NCBI GenBank assembly: GCA_907163375.1
Contig: CAJQUW010009026.1
Span: 207,501 to 271,500, forward strand
Length of the DNA: 64,000 nt
Direction: 5' to 3'
Source of the DNA: Prostheceraeus crozeri
Lineage: Eukaryota > Platyhelminthes > Polycladida > Euryleptidae
Notes under the pieces: generated by a model
Seen by the model: the letters and a program-made list of their open reading frames with translations, nothing else
What the model was told of the DNA's origin: nothing
Databases searched by the model: none
Made by a program: the position numbers and the translations under genes
Shown: positions 1 through 11,269 of the stretch, piece after piece
Position numbering within the stretch: position 1 is the first letter of the stretch
Layout of the letters: every line of letters starts with the position of its first letter

Positions 1-460
1 TTAAGTAAAACAATGATGTTTGCGTGTAGCAGGTCGGTATAACGAATCCCTTGAGTGACTTTCAGCCTTCTCAGTAAACACGTGCGAAAATATGGTGTTT
101 TTGTAAGTCAACCACATTTAGTACAGCATCATTTGTACTAGGAGGCGGCTTTACGATATTTTTTGTCACCATAAAGCCTCAGATAGTTGATTTTGATGAA
201 ATTGATTTAATTCATGCAGCTAATTCTTTCCATTTGTACATTCCTTCAAATTTATCCAAAGCTATCAGAAATAGACCTAAAATGAGTCAAAATTGCTGTA
301 CTTCTAGAACCAAAAACAGCTGTGGAGATCTCAAACTTATTATTACTGCTGTGAAAAGTTTGTCATCAATCAGTTTTTGATGCTCAACTATGAATATAAT
401 GATAGCTTTCATTTCGGACATCGATTTATGTCGAGTTTGTGAATTTTGTGATGGAATTTC
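1..460. other. No recognisable feature
   Basis: AT-rich sequence with no sustained reading frame and no repeat match to other parts of the window. Confidence 0.5.
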
Positions 461-461
461 T

Positions 462-676
462 ATACCCTCTGAGACCTGAGGGGGTCCAGTGGACCCCTTG
501 GCCTATCTGGCATACTTCTACTGATTCAATTGAAATGAAATAACACATGCAGATTCACCGTCAGAAATGATGATTTTGTATGGGCTTGAGTGGTTGATAT
601 ATCGTCAGCGTAAAAAGTGAAATAGAAAAATGTGGCTCCGAGGTCCACTGGACCCCCCTCAGGTCTCCTAAGGTAT
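462..676. repeat. Small inverted-repeat element (~215 bp)
   Basis: A GC-rich arm at 471-495 (begins GAGACCTGAG, ends CCAGTGGACC) is repeated in reverse complement at 642-667. A weaker match extends to about 462 and 676. The outer edges carry no clear target duplication. It looks like a short non-autonomous DNA transposon or a transposon end pair; no family is assigned. Confidence 0.55.
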
Positions 677-966
677 TCATCAACTTTATGAAATTTACTT
701 ACAGGCTAGCGACAAATAATAAGATGATCAGCAGTCTTTAATCAGCAAACCATTCCAATCTGAAATAAGGCTTAAGAGAGACTTTAAATGAGTGAATACT
801 GTTCCGTATATGAATATTTCATTTATTAGAGCGCAAAATATTGAATGGTAAACTTTTGAATCAAAGACATCTCCAATCCATAAAAAGGGGTTATTGAGAA
901 TGCTTTAAAAAAATATTGTCGGAACATTTACAAAAAACCCTGACGTGCATTGTCGTAATCACTGAA
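677..966. other. No recognisable feature
   Basis: Nothing recognised; AT-rich, no coding signal. Confidence 0.4.
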
Positions 967-1139
967 CGTTGGCAATGACCTCGTCATGACTGCTGAAGAC
1001 ACGACCTCGCATTGGCCTTCTCATTGGCCTGAACAGGTGGAAGTCGGCAATGGCAAGGTCAGACGAATACGGCGGATGGTTGAGCCGGCGAAAACCAAGC
1101 TCATGCCCTTTTCCAGTCATGACGAGGTCATTGCCAACG
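967..1139. repeat. 26-bp perfect inverted repeat around mariner remnant
   Basis: Positions 967-992 are the exact reverse complement of 1114-1139. The right arm encodes part of the mariner tail, so the left arm is an inverted duplicate of transposase coding sequence rather than a terminal repeat. Confidence 0.75.
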
Positions 1140-1294
1140 CCAACGATTCGCTTCGCAATTTTCCGGCACAGTTTTGGGAGGAAGGGGTGGACAAAATGTT
1201 GCAGCGTTGCGAGGACTGCATCGAGCTGAAAGACGAATGTGTGAAGAGCGCCAAGAAGATGGTGGACTGCTTGTTGAACGAGTCATATGATTAA
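1084..1294 (+). pseudogene. Mariner-type transposase, C-terminal remnant
   Basis: The frame ending at the TAA at 1292-1294 contains the sequence FSSHDEVIANA, then FWEEGVDKM and CIELKDECV. This is the usual end of mariner transposases (…F.S.EEV…FF.EGI.KL..RW.KCIEL.GDYVEK). None of the DDD catalytic residues are present, so this is a tail only. The open frame runs upstream to 986, but that part is not mariner-like and begins inside an inverted copy of the same segment (see the 967-1139 repeat), so the upstream ATG is not a real start. Family assignment rests on this short motif alone. Confidence 0.55.
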
Positions 1295-2535
1295 ATGATT
1301 CACAAAACATCTTGTGTCATTTGTTATTGTTCTTGAAATTAAAAATTTACCTTGCTTAAAATCGCATTTCAAAATTGGATTGAAGCATTTTTAAAAGGCA
1401 ACAACTTATGCGCATATGCACCGTTGGTTGCGCTGAAATTTTTCCCACATGTCACTTTGATTGTCAAGATCAACGTGTAAAAATTTCAAGTCATTTGCAT
1501 AATTCGTTCAAAAGGTGTAGCAAAATTCTCGTTACTTTTGAGACACCCATCGTACTTAAGCAGCGAAAGTCAATGACAATTACCCCTTTTGCTGTGTCGT
1601 TTCAGTCATATCGATGTGCTTAATAATGTTGACAACTTATCGTTCGTCAACCTTCGAAACTTGTATCGCTATGTGAGTAAATAAGGAAACGGAAATATCA
1701 AGCAATTATTATTTACTTTTATAAGCAATTACAGAGGTGATCTATCTCTTGAGAAAATTGCTTTTTGATTGAGGTTAATTTGCTGTTTCCGATGAATGAC
1801 CGCATGTGAGTCAAAGATATTTACAATTCATCAAAGCATGTGTGACCTTCACTTGAAAAGTGTATGTTTACAAATCAGGTGTTTTTATCATCGTCCTGAA
1901 GCCAAAAGTATTTCCTCTAAGTGTTGATATTTACAAGTCAATGTTGCACTAATGGAAGATAATAAGTAAGTTAAAAAAATTCAAAATATATAATTTCCGT
2001 CACATGAATCATCTACGTCTATAGAGTGAGGTTCTTCGAATGCGTGAAGATCCACTTCGCTCCAGTTTCCGTAGACGAAATGCCAAGATCAGTGCGCAAC
2101 GAAAGGACATGAAATATGCATGCCTGTTTAGTTGAAAGTAAGTGATGCGGGTAGCCTGACAACTTAAGCAAACAGTTCAGAGATAGCTTATTTACTGAAG
2201 TAATATCGCTTCTTATTTTTGTGTTCATATTGCTAAAAATAGAAAGAAATATTTTGCGGTTGTGGGCGATGAGTTATTGAATACGGAAAATCTAAAAGCC
2301 AGTAGGAAACGTAAAAACTTGAAATGCTAAGAGCACTTAGATGACTGTAAGAGCGATTGAACTTTTTTAAACATGTCTATAAAGTCTCATTCAGAATTTC
2401 TGCCTATCCAAACATGTTACTACGTCATTTCAATAAGCTAAAGCCAATTCCTAAAAATGACTTTGTGAATCAAATTACTTTTTTTATTTTGGTACTAATA
2501 TTCATGCCAGCAGACATGTGCATGTATTCCAGGGT
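1295..2535. other. No recognisable feature
   Basis: Short open frames only (<75 codons), none with recognisable protein motifs and no repeats shared with the rest of the window. Confidence 0.4.
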
Positions 2536-2539
2536 TTGA

Positions 2540-2706
2540 ACTGAGACCGTGTGACCGAGGCCGGTCGACCGGTCGGGTTGTGTTCAGTGTATGTCGATCG
2601 GTGAACCGGCCCCGGTCGAAAACCGGTCGGTCAATCAATCTGCAGCAATTATTGAGATTGATACCCGTGTGTTTCAAAAGTCCCCGGAAATGGAAATCCA
2701 CAACAA
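2540..2706. repeat. CCGGTC-rich cluster and shared 42-bp block
   Basis: Positions 2540-2635 hold at least seven CCGGT/ACCGG words in both orientations, far above the AT-rich surroundings. Directly after it, 2665-2706 matches 10757-10798 in inverted orientation with one visible mismatch. Similar CCGGT clusters occur at about 10975-11030 and 32637-32712. Probably subterminal repeats of a DNA transposon; no complete element could be delimited. Confidence 0.5.
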
Positions 2707-2828
2707 ATTACGAAAAATATACTGAAAATTGGCCTATTTTATCCAAAAGCTTTTATTTTTTTTGTTTTTGCACAAACACTATTCTTCAAACAGTTCACCT
2801 TGATGCTGAAGACAAATTTCACAACGTT

Positions 2829-3766
2829 TTATAAAATCACGAAAAACTCTATGAACATATCAAGTGGAATGGCGTCAAGCTCGTTTTCAATCTTATTTCT
2901 CAAAGAACCAATCGTTGGAAATATTTCACCAGGTGTATAAACTTTTGACCGCAAGTAACTCCATAACCACTAATCGCATGGCGTCAGATCGGGAGAGCGA
3001 GCTGGCCACTCTATCGGTCCCCGCCTTCCAATCCAACGACCAGACAGTTCTGAATTCAAAGTCTCTCTCACTTGTAAGGCATAATGGACACTGGCACCGT
3101 CTTGTTGGAACAACGACTGCGGATGCCTTCTAAAATATGGCACAATTTTCTGCTTTAGAATGTCATTGTATCCGGCCCCTGTCATCGTACGTTGATTAAT
3201 GTCACAGGCCACGACTCCGTAGAAGCTGATGGAAGCCCAGACGCAAAGTGTTTCCGTTCTTCCAGGATTCAAGACCCTCACCTTTGGATTATCTTCACAC
3301 CAGTAATGCACATTGTGTTTATTCACCGAGCCATTAAGGCTGAAGGTAGCCTGTCAGAAAACGTCAGCTTTCGCAAAAACGCCGGATCGTTCTCCATCTT
3401 CACGATCATCTTCTCACAGAACTCCAATCTTCGATCACTGTCTCCATCGCACAAAAATTGCGAGTAATAAGGTTTATAAGGGTGAAACTTCTCTTCCTTT
3501 AAAATTCGTTGAACGGAAGGTCGAGAAATTCCCAAGTCAGAGGACAAGCGCCGAATAGACGTAGTTGGATCGTCTCTAACTGCAGTCACCACATTCTCCT
3601 TGTTCTCATCATTGGTTGCTGACCGAGGTCTGCCGCTACGAGGTCGGTCACTTGAAAGATGGCCAGTTTCGAGTAATTTCTTTTTCCAGTCATGCAGTGT
3701 TGATTTTGGAGGTGCTTGCTTTTGAAATAAAGCCTCAAATTTATTCATGCTGTCGTGGAGTGTCAT
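2829..3766 (-). pseudogene. Tc1/mariner-superfamily transposase (DD41D spacing), two lesions
   Basis: About 310 codons on the minus strand from the ATG at 3766 to the TAA at 2829-2831. The N-terminal half has the helix-turn-helix region with GRPRSA and the QRILKEEKFHPYK stretch. The first catalytic Asp is in the sequence TFSD. The second is in FQQDGASVHY, followed by GRWIGRRGPIEWP. The third is in PDLTPCD, 41 residues after the second, which matches the DD41D (rosa/Visitor) group. Two lesions break it: a one-base deletion just after the first Asp (about 3351-3352) and a TAG at 2970-2972 directly after the third Asp. Beyond that stop the frame continues with WLWSYLRSKVY and a normal tail, so the copy is young. 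Terminal inverted repeats were not found. Confidence 0.85.
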
Positions 3767-3769
3767 TCC

Positions 3770-5440
3770 TCATATTATCCACGCGGTATCATAAACTTTT
3801 TCTGTGATTGAACAATCCATCTGGGTTGATGCAGTAAGAATGAACTTGACCTGTGAAGCAGTTTGTGGTGCCTCAATAACGGTTCCATCTTACCTCGATT
3901 CAGCTCAGGAAATCGTACTTCACGCGTATTGAATGAGAAGAAGGATTCGATTGTCAGCGGCTTTATTTTTTTATACCCTCGTCCATCACAACGAGTGATC
4001 GCAAAGGATGTAGGAGTTTCACATAGACAGACGAAAAACTGTGGAACAAAATGACGGTCATTTTGAAAATTTATTGTAAGCATTATTTTAACATGATTTT
4101 TCTGATACTTGCGATACTTGTTAGTTTACTACATGTAAATGCAATTAATATTAGCTGGAATACTTGTCTTTTCTTTCTCCAAATATATCGGACAAGTTCA
4201 TGGAAGGTCATGCAAACAGTCCAACCGCTTTAAACTGGTTGAGAATTGTGTAAAGTCTTTAGTCAGTTCTCACATACGTGTTTTTCAGTTTCACATTCCC
4301 TTACACACATGTAATACGTGGAAATCGAGAAATGTGGAGGCGTTGGGATGTTTGCTTTATTAAAATTGAAGTTTAGAGAATTCACTTGAACAAGATCTGT
4401 TTACTTCGGAAGCAATCTGATCGATTACGCTATTGTTTACTCTTTATAATGTACACGTAAGACAAAAGAATTGACAGTTATATTTCACTTCCACATTCAC
4501 CAATAACGATTCCCCACGAAGCAAAATTCTTAAAGATTTGCAAACAATTCAGGAAATCCATGTTTGCATGTTCTGAAAACAAATCAGAAACAGCTGTATT
4601 AAGACTTCGATTTCAATAGCTGGGGAGTTGTTATAAGCATGCTATACTTGAAATCCCTTTCAGAAGCTTTGCAGGTTGACAGAAAGTAAGTTGACGTGTT
4701 GTTGCACAATTTTAGTGTCCGAACCGTTTCAAGAAAGCAATATCTACATGTTCTTGCCTTAATTTCAGGCGGTAGGCCTACTGGCCGGGTGCGTAAATCT
4801 CACTCGAGTCCTTAACCGATGACCTACGTGTATTTTATATGACCACATAAGTTGCACATGAAAGGGCTATTTTACTGCCTGAAGGGCATGCATGCGTCAT
4901 GCGACCACAGCTATCCGAATTTTTAAAGGTCAAAAGTCAAAACGTATATTTCCAACTTGGAAAATGTAATACAAATATACATAACGCTTTATATAAGTTG
5001 GTGAGACCAATGATTGTTTTGCTTTAGTACTTGTGTTTAGAACCAAAATCATCAGATACATAAACTTTTAACACTACATGTAAGTCTGCTTTGATATAAT
5101 TGTTTTGAAAAACAAACATAACCTAAAACTTGCTGTCTCAATGTCCTAGATATGCATCTTACAATTGGAGTTACAGTGAACGTGTCCAAATTTTGCTCAA
5201 GGTCTAACAACGCACTTTTGCAATGGGATGCTGATTTTTAGCTGTGATGCAAATCGGAAGATCAATGTCACTATGAAACATACGCAAGTCTTTTTCAACA
5301 TTCAAGCACATTAAGAATCTGACTCATATAGTAAAAATAACTTACTACATAGAATTGATGTGATGAAGAAACGTAGTGGCAGAAAAAATCAAAATGTTTG
5401 GTGATGACAGGGAAAATTCGCATTTTATGGCAGCAGAAAA
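3770..5440. other. No recognisable feature
   Basis: AT-rich, no convincing coding region. The ~100-codon minus-strand frame at 3775-4083 lies just upstream of the transposase and shows no protein motif. Confidence 0.35.
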
Positions 5441-5453
5441 TCAGTGTTGCTAC

Positions 5454-6302
5454 CATAGAGTAGGTATATTAGGTAGAGTGGTAACTCCGCATTTATTAAA
5501 TCCCCAATGTGTAGGTCCCTATACACTTTCGATTTTATTAAATGAACTCAAAGGAGATACAGTCGGAATTGTTTCCAAATGTGAGATATACACATTTATG
5601 CAGTATTGAATAAATTACAACGGAATTGACTGATCATGATAGCATAAAGCAGAAGGAAATGATACTATTTTACAGATAGTTCGTGTCTAAAAGTCTTGGT
5701 GAGGCAAGATTTGTTAAATTAGCAACTCGATGACCTGCGCTATTGCTTTCATGCTGAACCTCAATAGAATATTCTTTTGCGTGATCAGGCAACCTGCCAC
5801 TGGCATGGCAAAACCACAGATTCAAAGATAATGATTTCAATTAACGTTGAAAGATGTAAACGGGTCCCAATCACTATTCAGATTCAAGAAATTAAACATG
5901 AATTTAGTGAATCATAAAATCAAGCCGGTGAAAATTGAATTAAAAACTTGACATTTCAGCCAAAAAAAAGAATAATATCGCCACTTTTCCATGAAGACTT
6001 CTTTTATAATGCGGAGCATGAAATGCCCTTGATAATCAGCTTGATTTCCGCTTAGTTGCGATGTTATTAGCAAATATTCACTCCTTTTGATATCCAACTT
6101 AATTTATACTACTTACAACGGGGAGTCATCTCGGTAGTATTTAAATAGGAAAAATTTTGACTTTTTTCAAAACTGCTCAAATAATTTTTTGGACCACGGG
6201 AACGTAATCTGCGCAAAAAACTGAATCTTTTGATATAAATTTTTTTACTGTATACAGATACTTGTTTGAGTCGACACTCTACCTATATATCCCTACTCTA
6301 TG
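5454..6302 (+). mobile_element. CATAGAG-family non-autonomous DNA transposon, copy A
   Basis: Full-length copy of ~850 bp. The ends are inverted repeats of ~28 bp: left CATAGAGTAGGTATATTAGG, right the complement of CATAGAGTAGGGATATATAG. Flanks are GTTGCTAC (5446-5453) and GTTGTTAC (6303-6310), an 8-bp duplication with one mismatch. No coding capacity. Other copies lie at 28.65, 28.85, 40.35, 46.04, 57.79 and 60.66 kb. The CA…TG ends and 8-bp duplication suggest mobilisation by a hAT-type transposase; this is inference, since no autonomous partner is present. Confidence 0.85.
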
Positions 6303-6310
6303 GTTGTTAC

Positions 6311-8640
6311 CTAGATATCAATGTTGCTAGATCCACTGTCGAAAGGCGATTCATTGCAAGTCATTTTATCAACTTGGTTTCATGCACAAATAAAAATGCT
6401 GATGACCGTGACTGTATCACATTGTAGTCACCATTTTATCCAGTAGCTATCTTGTACCATGCTTCTTCGAACAGCAGCAACTCTTGACTAACATCAACGA
6501 CTGCCATTAGAAGGCATTTTTAATCCATGTATATTTTTGAATATGCTTACTAAAAATAGTGTTGAATAAAATAATAGATGAAATACGTGCTTGCAAGTAC
6601 GTTGTTTACTAGTATAACTAAGTGAGAATAGCTATGCTGCCATGTCTGGTGCCTAAATTGAGTCATATACCCGATTATGTCCACGAAAACAAGACCACGA
6701 ACAGTTTGATGGCGTTGTGTATTTTATGCTTATTTGCATCAAAATGCCTAAAGAGGCTCGATTACACAGCCACCAGTAATGAAAACAGTTCATGTGCATA
6801 AAACGGTCCCAAAAGAGTGAGCTACATTTCTAGTGTACATGTAGTACATGAGTACATGATCTGATGTTTTGAGTAAATCCATTTTAAAAAACAGCAACAT
6901 TTGCCAAAAAACGTGTCTTTCGTGTGTAGAATCCTTATTTCTGAACCAATTTTCAGTAGTGTCTCCTCTTTTCGAGCATGGTAAATCAAACTACAAAGTT
7001 TTCTTCATAAAAAAATTAGCTCACGGCAGAAAAAGTAGCAAAAAAGTATTCCGAGAAGAAATTTCGCTGAAATGACGCTTCATAAACTTGAATTCATTGA
7101 TTTCAAAGTTGACAGCATTCTTTTTACAATGTGCACATCATCCGTCCTTTCCTTTTGAATACACAACCACATAATGTGCCCAACATTTTCATATCACGTT
7201 TTCGACGCTGTAAGTGGCATTGTTTTAGTAATTTCATTGGAAGCCAACAAAGTTTCAGTGGCCTACAATTTGAATTCCATGTCAGGATATGGGATTAACG
7301 TTCGCCTTATCTCTTTTCCTAATGAATCGAGTGGTCGCTTGCGAAGGCTCTACTCCAGCACCAGTTGAAATTATGTTACCAACCTTACTGTCTTTCCAAC
7401 TCTTCAGCTGGATTCCAGTGGTCTTTTCACATCTAAAATGCAATGTAATTTTACTTGATAAGATTATGCCAAGAAAGCTGTTATTAATATCTTTAGTTCA
7501 ATGAGCTAAGACTGACATGAAAATTGTCGAGAGAGAGAGAGAGAGGAGGGGACAGAGACATGTATGTCTTTATTGATCTTCAAATGACAATCGAAATAAA
7601 TATGCAGCGCTAAAATACAAATCACGATAAAGAGATTAATTTTGTAAATGAGCTAAAACGGAATCAGTCACAGTATACATTATTGACATGAATACTTATG
7701 AAAGGGAAAAAGAGTTGCGTCGTATTGACATGCGGCAGAAGGGAACAGACAATCGACCACCAGGTAATCGATTTGGGATTCGATGTCTCAAAACCATATC
7801 TTTGTTCGACAGGCGATCTCTATCTATCTTATTCTATGCTCCCACCTTTTCTTCTCATTTATCTTTCCTATTTTCTATGGCATCTTCTCTCCCTATCTCT
7901 TTTTCCTCTGATTTTCTTTCAATTTTTCTTCTCTACTTTCAACTTCTTTCTCTACATTTTCCATCTCGCTCCGTTCCAATGTTTCGCTGCTACGGTGAAA
8001 TTTCTGCTGCCACAGTGCTAGATTTCTCTGTGTCTCAAAGTTTATTGCGCATGATGGGAACAAACAAAATGGATATACGCTATATACAATATTACAGTAT
8101 TTACCCATTTAAGGCCGCCTATGCAAATATCGGCAAATTTTCTATAAAAACGGTGGCAAGTATTTCAGAATGTTATAATTAAGAATAATATATGATGACC
8201 AGTTCATTACAAAAACCCTATCTTAGAAATTAAAGCCGTAACGATTTCGTTACGATGGCGTCATATGATGTCAAAATATACAAAAGCATGTTTTTTTCAA
8301 ATGCAGCTTATGAATTGCTCCAAGCAATTCCTGCCGAAGTAATGAATCATAGCTTCAGTATGAAAGCTCTCCATCACATTTCAGAGGTATTTGTCGAAAC
8401 TGTGAATTAGCAATTTAATCAAAGGCCTGCTTTATGCTACTTGTCGTTGCTGTTTGCTGTGAAGTCGTTATCGTTGAAATGAGAACAAGTTTTTATATTT
8501 CGAAATTCATGTCGAGAAATTGATTCTCTTTCTGCATCGACTCCAAATTCATGGTAGAGTTGGAGACGCCTTAGTCATTCGCAATGTCCACATAAATGAA
8601 GAACATCAGGAAATGAACGCATTTGAGATTGTTTAGTATT
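6311..8640. other. No gene recognised; GA microsatellite
   Basis: Contains a (GA)n tract at about 7529-7547 and a pyrimidine-rich stretch near 7800-7975 that leaves several frames open by composition. No convincing gene. Confidence 0.4.
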
Positions 8641-8648
8641 ATGTATAT

Positions 8649-8752
8649 GATATCTACCTGATTCTAGGAGTTAACCAGTGATAATCTACGAGTCGGAGCG
8701 CAGCGAAGACGAGTAGATTTCATGGTTTAACTCCGTAAATCAGGTAGATATC
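8649..8752. repeat. Imperfect hairpin left of the Crypton gene
   Basis: Arms 8649-8696 and 8707-8752 begin and end with the 15-bp inverted pair GATATCTACCTGATT / AATCAGGTAGATATC and stay roughly 85 percent complementary to a GC-rich loop (GGAGCGCAGCG). Part of the left arm (GGAGTTAACCAGTGATAATC) resembles the direct repeat at about 10504-10530 on the other side of the recombinase gene. Confidence 0.65.
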
Positions 8753-8754
8753 TT

Positions 8755-10583
8755 ATTTAAACCACTGATATCTGCTAAGATTTCCAAAATGGTTTAGGGT
8801 TAGATGTCATTATGGTATTAAGATATTTAAACCGTTGATATCAACAACACATTGATGTAACATATCTACATTATAGCCATAAATTATTACACCACAGTAA
8901 AAGGTTTTTACTATTAAGATTTCCATGATATAACACATATAAAGATTTCTATAGATGTAAGCTATGGATTTATGTGTCCGTGATTTAGTTCATGCATGAA
9001 CATAGTCCTAGTTTGATTTGCTGTTTGAAAATCAAAAAGCAATATCAAAATAGTCCATGATCAAAAGTATCCAATATCATCTTTTACTTAATCAGTCTTA
9101 CGGTAAAAAGAATTGAAAATGAGCAGTATAAGCAGATTTGCTACAACTACAGAGGAAGAAAGGAAAAAGAATTTGGAAGAAAGGATACCTTATAATACAT
9201 TAAAGAAACAGAAGTGGGCACTGAGCATATTTAGAGAATGGCAACAATTCTGGAAATGTCGATTAGATGGAAGCTTAAAAGTCTATAAAGATATTGATGA
9301 AATGACTGCCTATGAATTAGACCAATGTCTTCGCGTTTTTTTATGTGAGGTTAGAAAAACGGATGGAACTAACTATCCTCCCAAAACACTGAAAGAGATG
9401 GTTGCAATGCTGCAACATTATTGTAATAATGTTATGGATAAAAATTGGTCAATATTCTGCGATAAAGACTTCAGTGAATCAAGAAAAGTGTTAGACGGTG
9501 AGATGAAGGCAAGTGCAAAGGAAGGCAACGTAAAGATAACCAAAAGAAGTGACATAATATCTTTCAACTCTGAAGAGAAATTATGGACTAACGGGCCTAA
9601 CGGGCTGGGAACGAGTTCCCCTACACAGCTACAGAACACACTCATTTATGTTCTAAGCATTGAACTAGGGTTGCGTGCTGCTACGGAGCACAAACACTTA
9701 ACTTTTGGGGATCAAAACGATCAATTGCGATTGATAGAAAAAGATGGCGTGGAGGTGCTTCAGTACAAAGAAAACACCTCTAAATCTCGTTTATTTGGGA
9801 TCAAACAAGCCAGAATGGAGCCAAAAGTCGTACATGTGCTGCCAAACTTTGAAAGCCCGGAGAGATGTCCAGTGAAGATCTACAAAAAGTTCGTCCATTA
9901 CAGAGAAAATGTCAAAGAAATAACGTCCTTTTATCTTACACCTATACAACAACCCAAAAATGAAACTTGGTTCAAAAAAACTCCATTAGGTATTCATCAA
10001 ATTGAAAAAGTAGTCAAGAACCTAATGATGAGCATAAGAGCAAAAGGTAACTTTACAAACACAAGTACAAGAAGAACTGCAAAAACGCGAATAATAGCAT
10101 CAGGATTACCAAATGAAGTAGCGAAAAAGCGTATTGGTCATGTATCAGAGGCAGATCTAAATTACATCGACATGGGATCGATGAACGAAAAGGTGACCCA
10201 TGCATTGAGAAAAAGTGATGCTCAGGCACCTACATGTAGTCGTCAATGTCAACCAATGTCAACCAATAACCAATGCAATAATGAAAAAGAAGGAATTTCC
10301 ACAGAAAATGTATCTTTTGGAGGAAATTTTCAAAACTGTTCTTTCAACATTTATATTCGTAAAGACTGATCACTATACTTGAAAATCACATATTTAGAAT
10401 GATATTGTTATAGTTGATAGTAATACAATTACTTACATTACATTTGTTTTGCAGTACTGAGATTTCCCAGCAGTTCATAGATAGTGATTGCAGGAGGTTA
10501 AATGCAGGAGTTAAACGCTGATAACCTCCTACCGATTATACATTACAAAGATATAGACACCTACTGATGTCAGTGGTTTAAAT
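8755..10583 (+). mobile_element. Putative Crypton element with motif-bearing flanks
   Basis: The recombinase ORF is bracketed by an 18-bp inverted pair: ATTTAAACCACTGATATC at 8755-8772 and its complement with one mismatch at 10566-10583. A third related word lies at about 8825-8842. The outer limits are inferred from these repeats. Known Cryptons usually lack long terminal inverted repeats, so these may instead be recombinase binding sites. Confidence 0.5.
9119..10369 (+). CDS. Crypton-like tyrosine recombinase (DUF3504 type), intact
   Basis: 416 codons from the ATG at 9119; the frame also opens at a TTG six bases earlier. The N-terminal ~130 residues are an SAM-like core-binding region (…LRVFLCEVRKTDG…YPPKTLKEMV). 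The C-terminal catalytic fold shows Arg186 in ELGLRAATEHKHL, a lysine-bearing hairpin near 221-230, Arg318 in TNTSTRRTAKTR, His341 in RIGHVSEADLN and the candidate nucleophile Tyr349. The position that is His in the usual H-x-x-R box is Thr315 here. The tail has the FQNCSFNIYI strand often seen at the end of these proteins. Such proteins cut and join DNA for Crypton transposition, and related domains were domesticated in KCTD1, ZMYM and QRICH1. No reverse transcriptase lies nearby, which argues against DIRS. A domesticated host gene is the alternative. Confidence 0.85.
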   Translation: MSSISRFATTTEEERKKNLEERIPYNTLKKQKWALSIFREWQQFWKCRLDGSLKVYKDIDEMTAYELDQCLRVFLCEVRKTDGTNYPPKTLKEMVAMLQHYCNNVMDKNWSIFCDKDFSESRKVLDGEMKASAKEGNVKITKRSDIISFNSEEKLWTNGPNGLGTSSPTQLQNTLIYVLSIELGLRAATEHKHLTFGDQNDQLRLIEKDGVEVLQYKENTSKSRLFGIKQARMEPKVVHVLPNFESPERCPVKIYKKFVHYRENVKEITSFYLTPIQQPKNETWFKKTPLGIHQIEKVVKNLMMSIRAKGNFTNTSTRRTAKTRIIASGLPNEVAKKRIGHVSEADLNYIDMGSMNEKVTHALRKSDAQAPTCSRQCQPMSTNNQCNNEKEGISTENVSFGGNFQNCSFNIYIRKD

Positions 10584-10610
10584 TCAGCTAATGGTATAGC
10601 TAATGATTGA

Positions 10611-10715
10611 TAATCATAGAGCGCGTAAGAATTCATATGTCATAGCAATCAACTAATCAAGCAATCATAGAGCGCGGTAAGAATTCATATGTCATAGCAA
10701 TCAACTAATACCAAA
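10611..10715 (+). repeat. Tandem duplication, ~52-bp unit
   Basis: AATCATAGAGCGCG…TCATAGCAATCAACTAAT occurs twice in direct orientation, differing by a single inserted G. Confidence 0.8.
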
Positions 10716-10756
10716 GCAATCGATAAAAGCATGCAATTGACAAACATGAGAAAGAA

Positions 10757-11035
10757 TTGTTGTGGATTTCCATTTCCGGGGACTTTTGAGACACACGGTA
10801 GATCAGACAAAACTGTAATGTACTGTGTGCATAATTTATCTTATGCCTCACTAAACTTATTCAATATGTCCCCCATAGATGGTCCGTAATATACTTTTAA
10901 GATCGATACTAGGGTTGTTTAAAAATATCATCAATGCCTAAATGTTTCGTGATCTTGTCTACTCACTAGTGTTTAAAAATTACCGACAATTTATTTTAAG
11001 TTACCTTACCGGCAAATTACCGGTAATTTATATTC
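10757..11035. repeat. Shared 42-bp block and ACCGGT-type words
   Basis: 10757-10798 is the inverted counterpart of 2665-2706. Further on, near 10980-11030, the words TACCGAC, TACCGGC and TACCGGTAA recur. No coding content. Confidence 0.5.
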
Positions 11036-11269
11036 AAGTCCTTATAACTTCAAATCTAGCGCACCAATATGCTTTGATTCTAAGTATAAGTACACGCTTG
11101 GCTTAATCTGATTCTGATGAAGGCTTGAATTCTGCTCAACGTCTGATTCTTTGTCATATATATTGCAATTAAGAAATAAAAAATTGACATTTTTAAGAAG
11201 TTTGTTGGTTTTTCATCCAAAGACCATAATAATCAAAAGTTTGACGGCAAATAAACATTGTTCTAGGGA

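Noticed and set aside
7688-8182. 164-codon open frame on the plus strand
   Set aside because: Driven by a pyrimidine-rich, stop-poor stretch; two other frames are open over the same bases and the peptide has no recognisable motif.
9119-10369. DIRS or Ngaro retroelement as source of the tyrosine recombinase
   Set aside because: No reverse transcriptase, RNase H or methylase frame within several kb, and the protein resembles the DUF3504/Crypton type.
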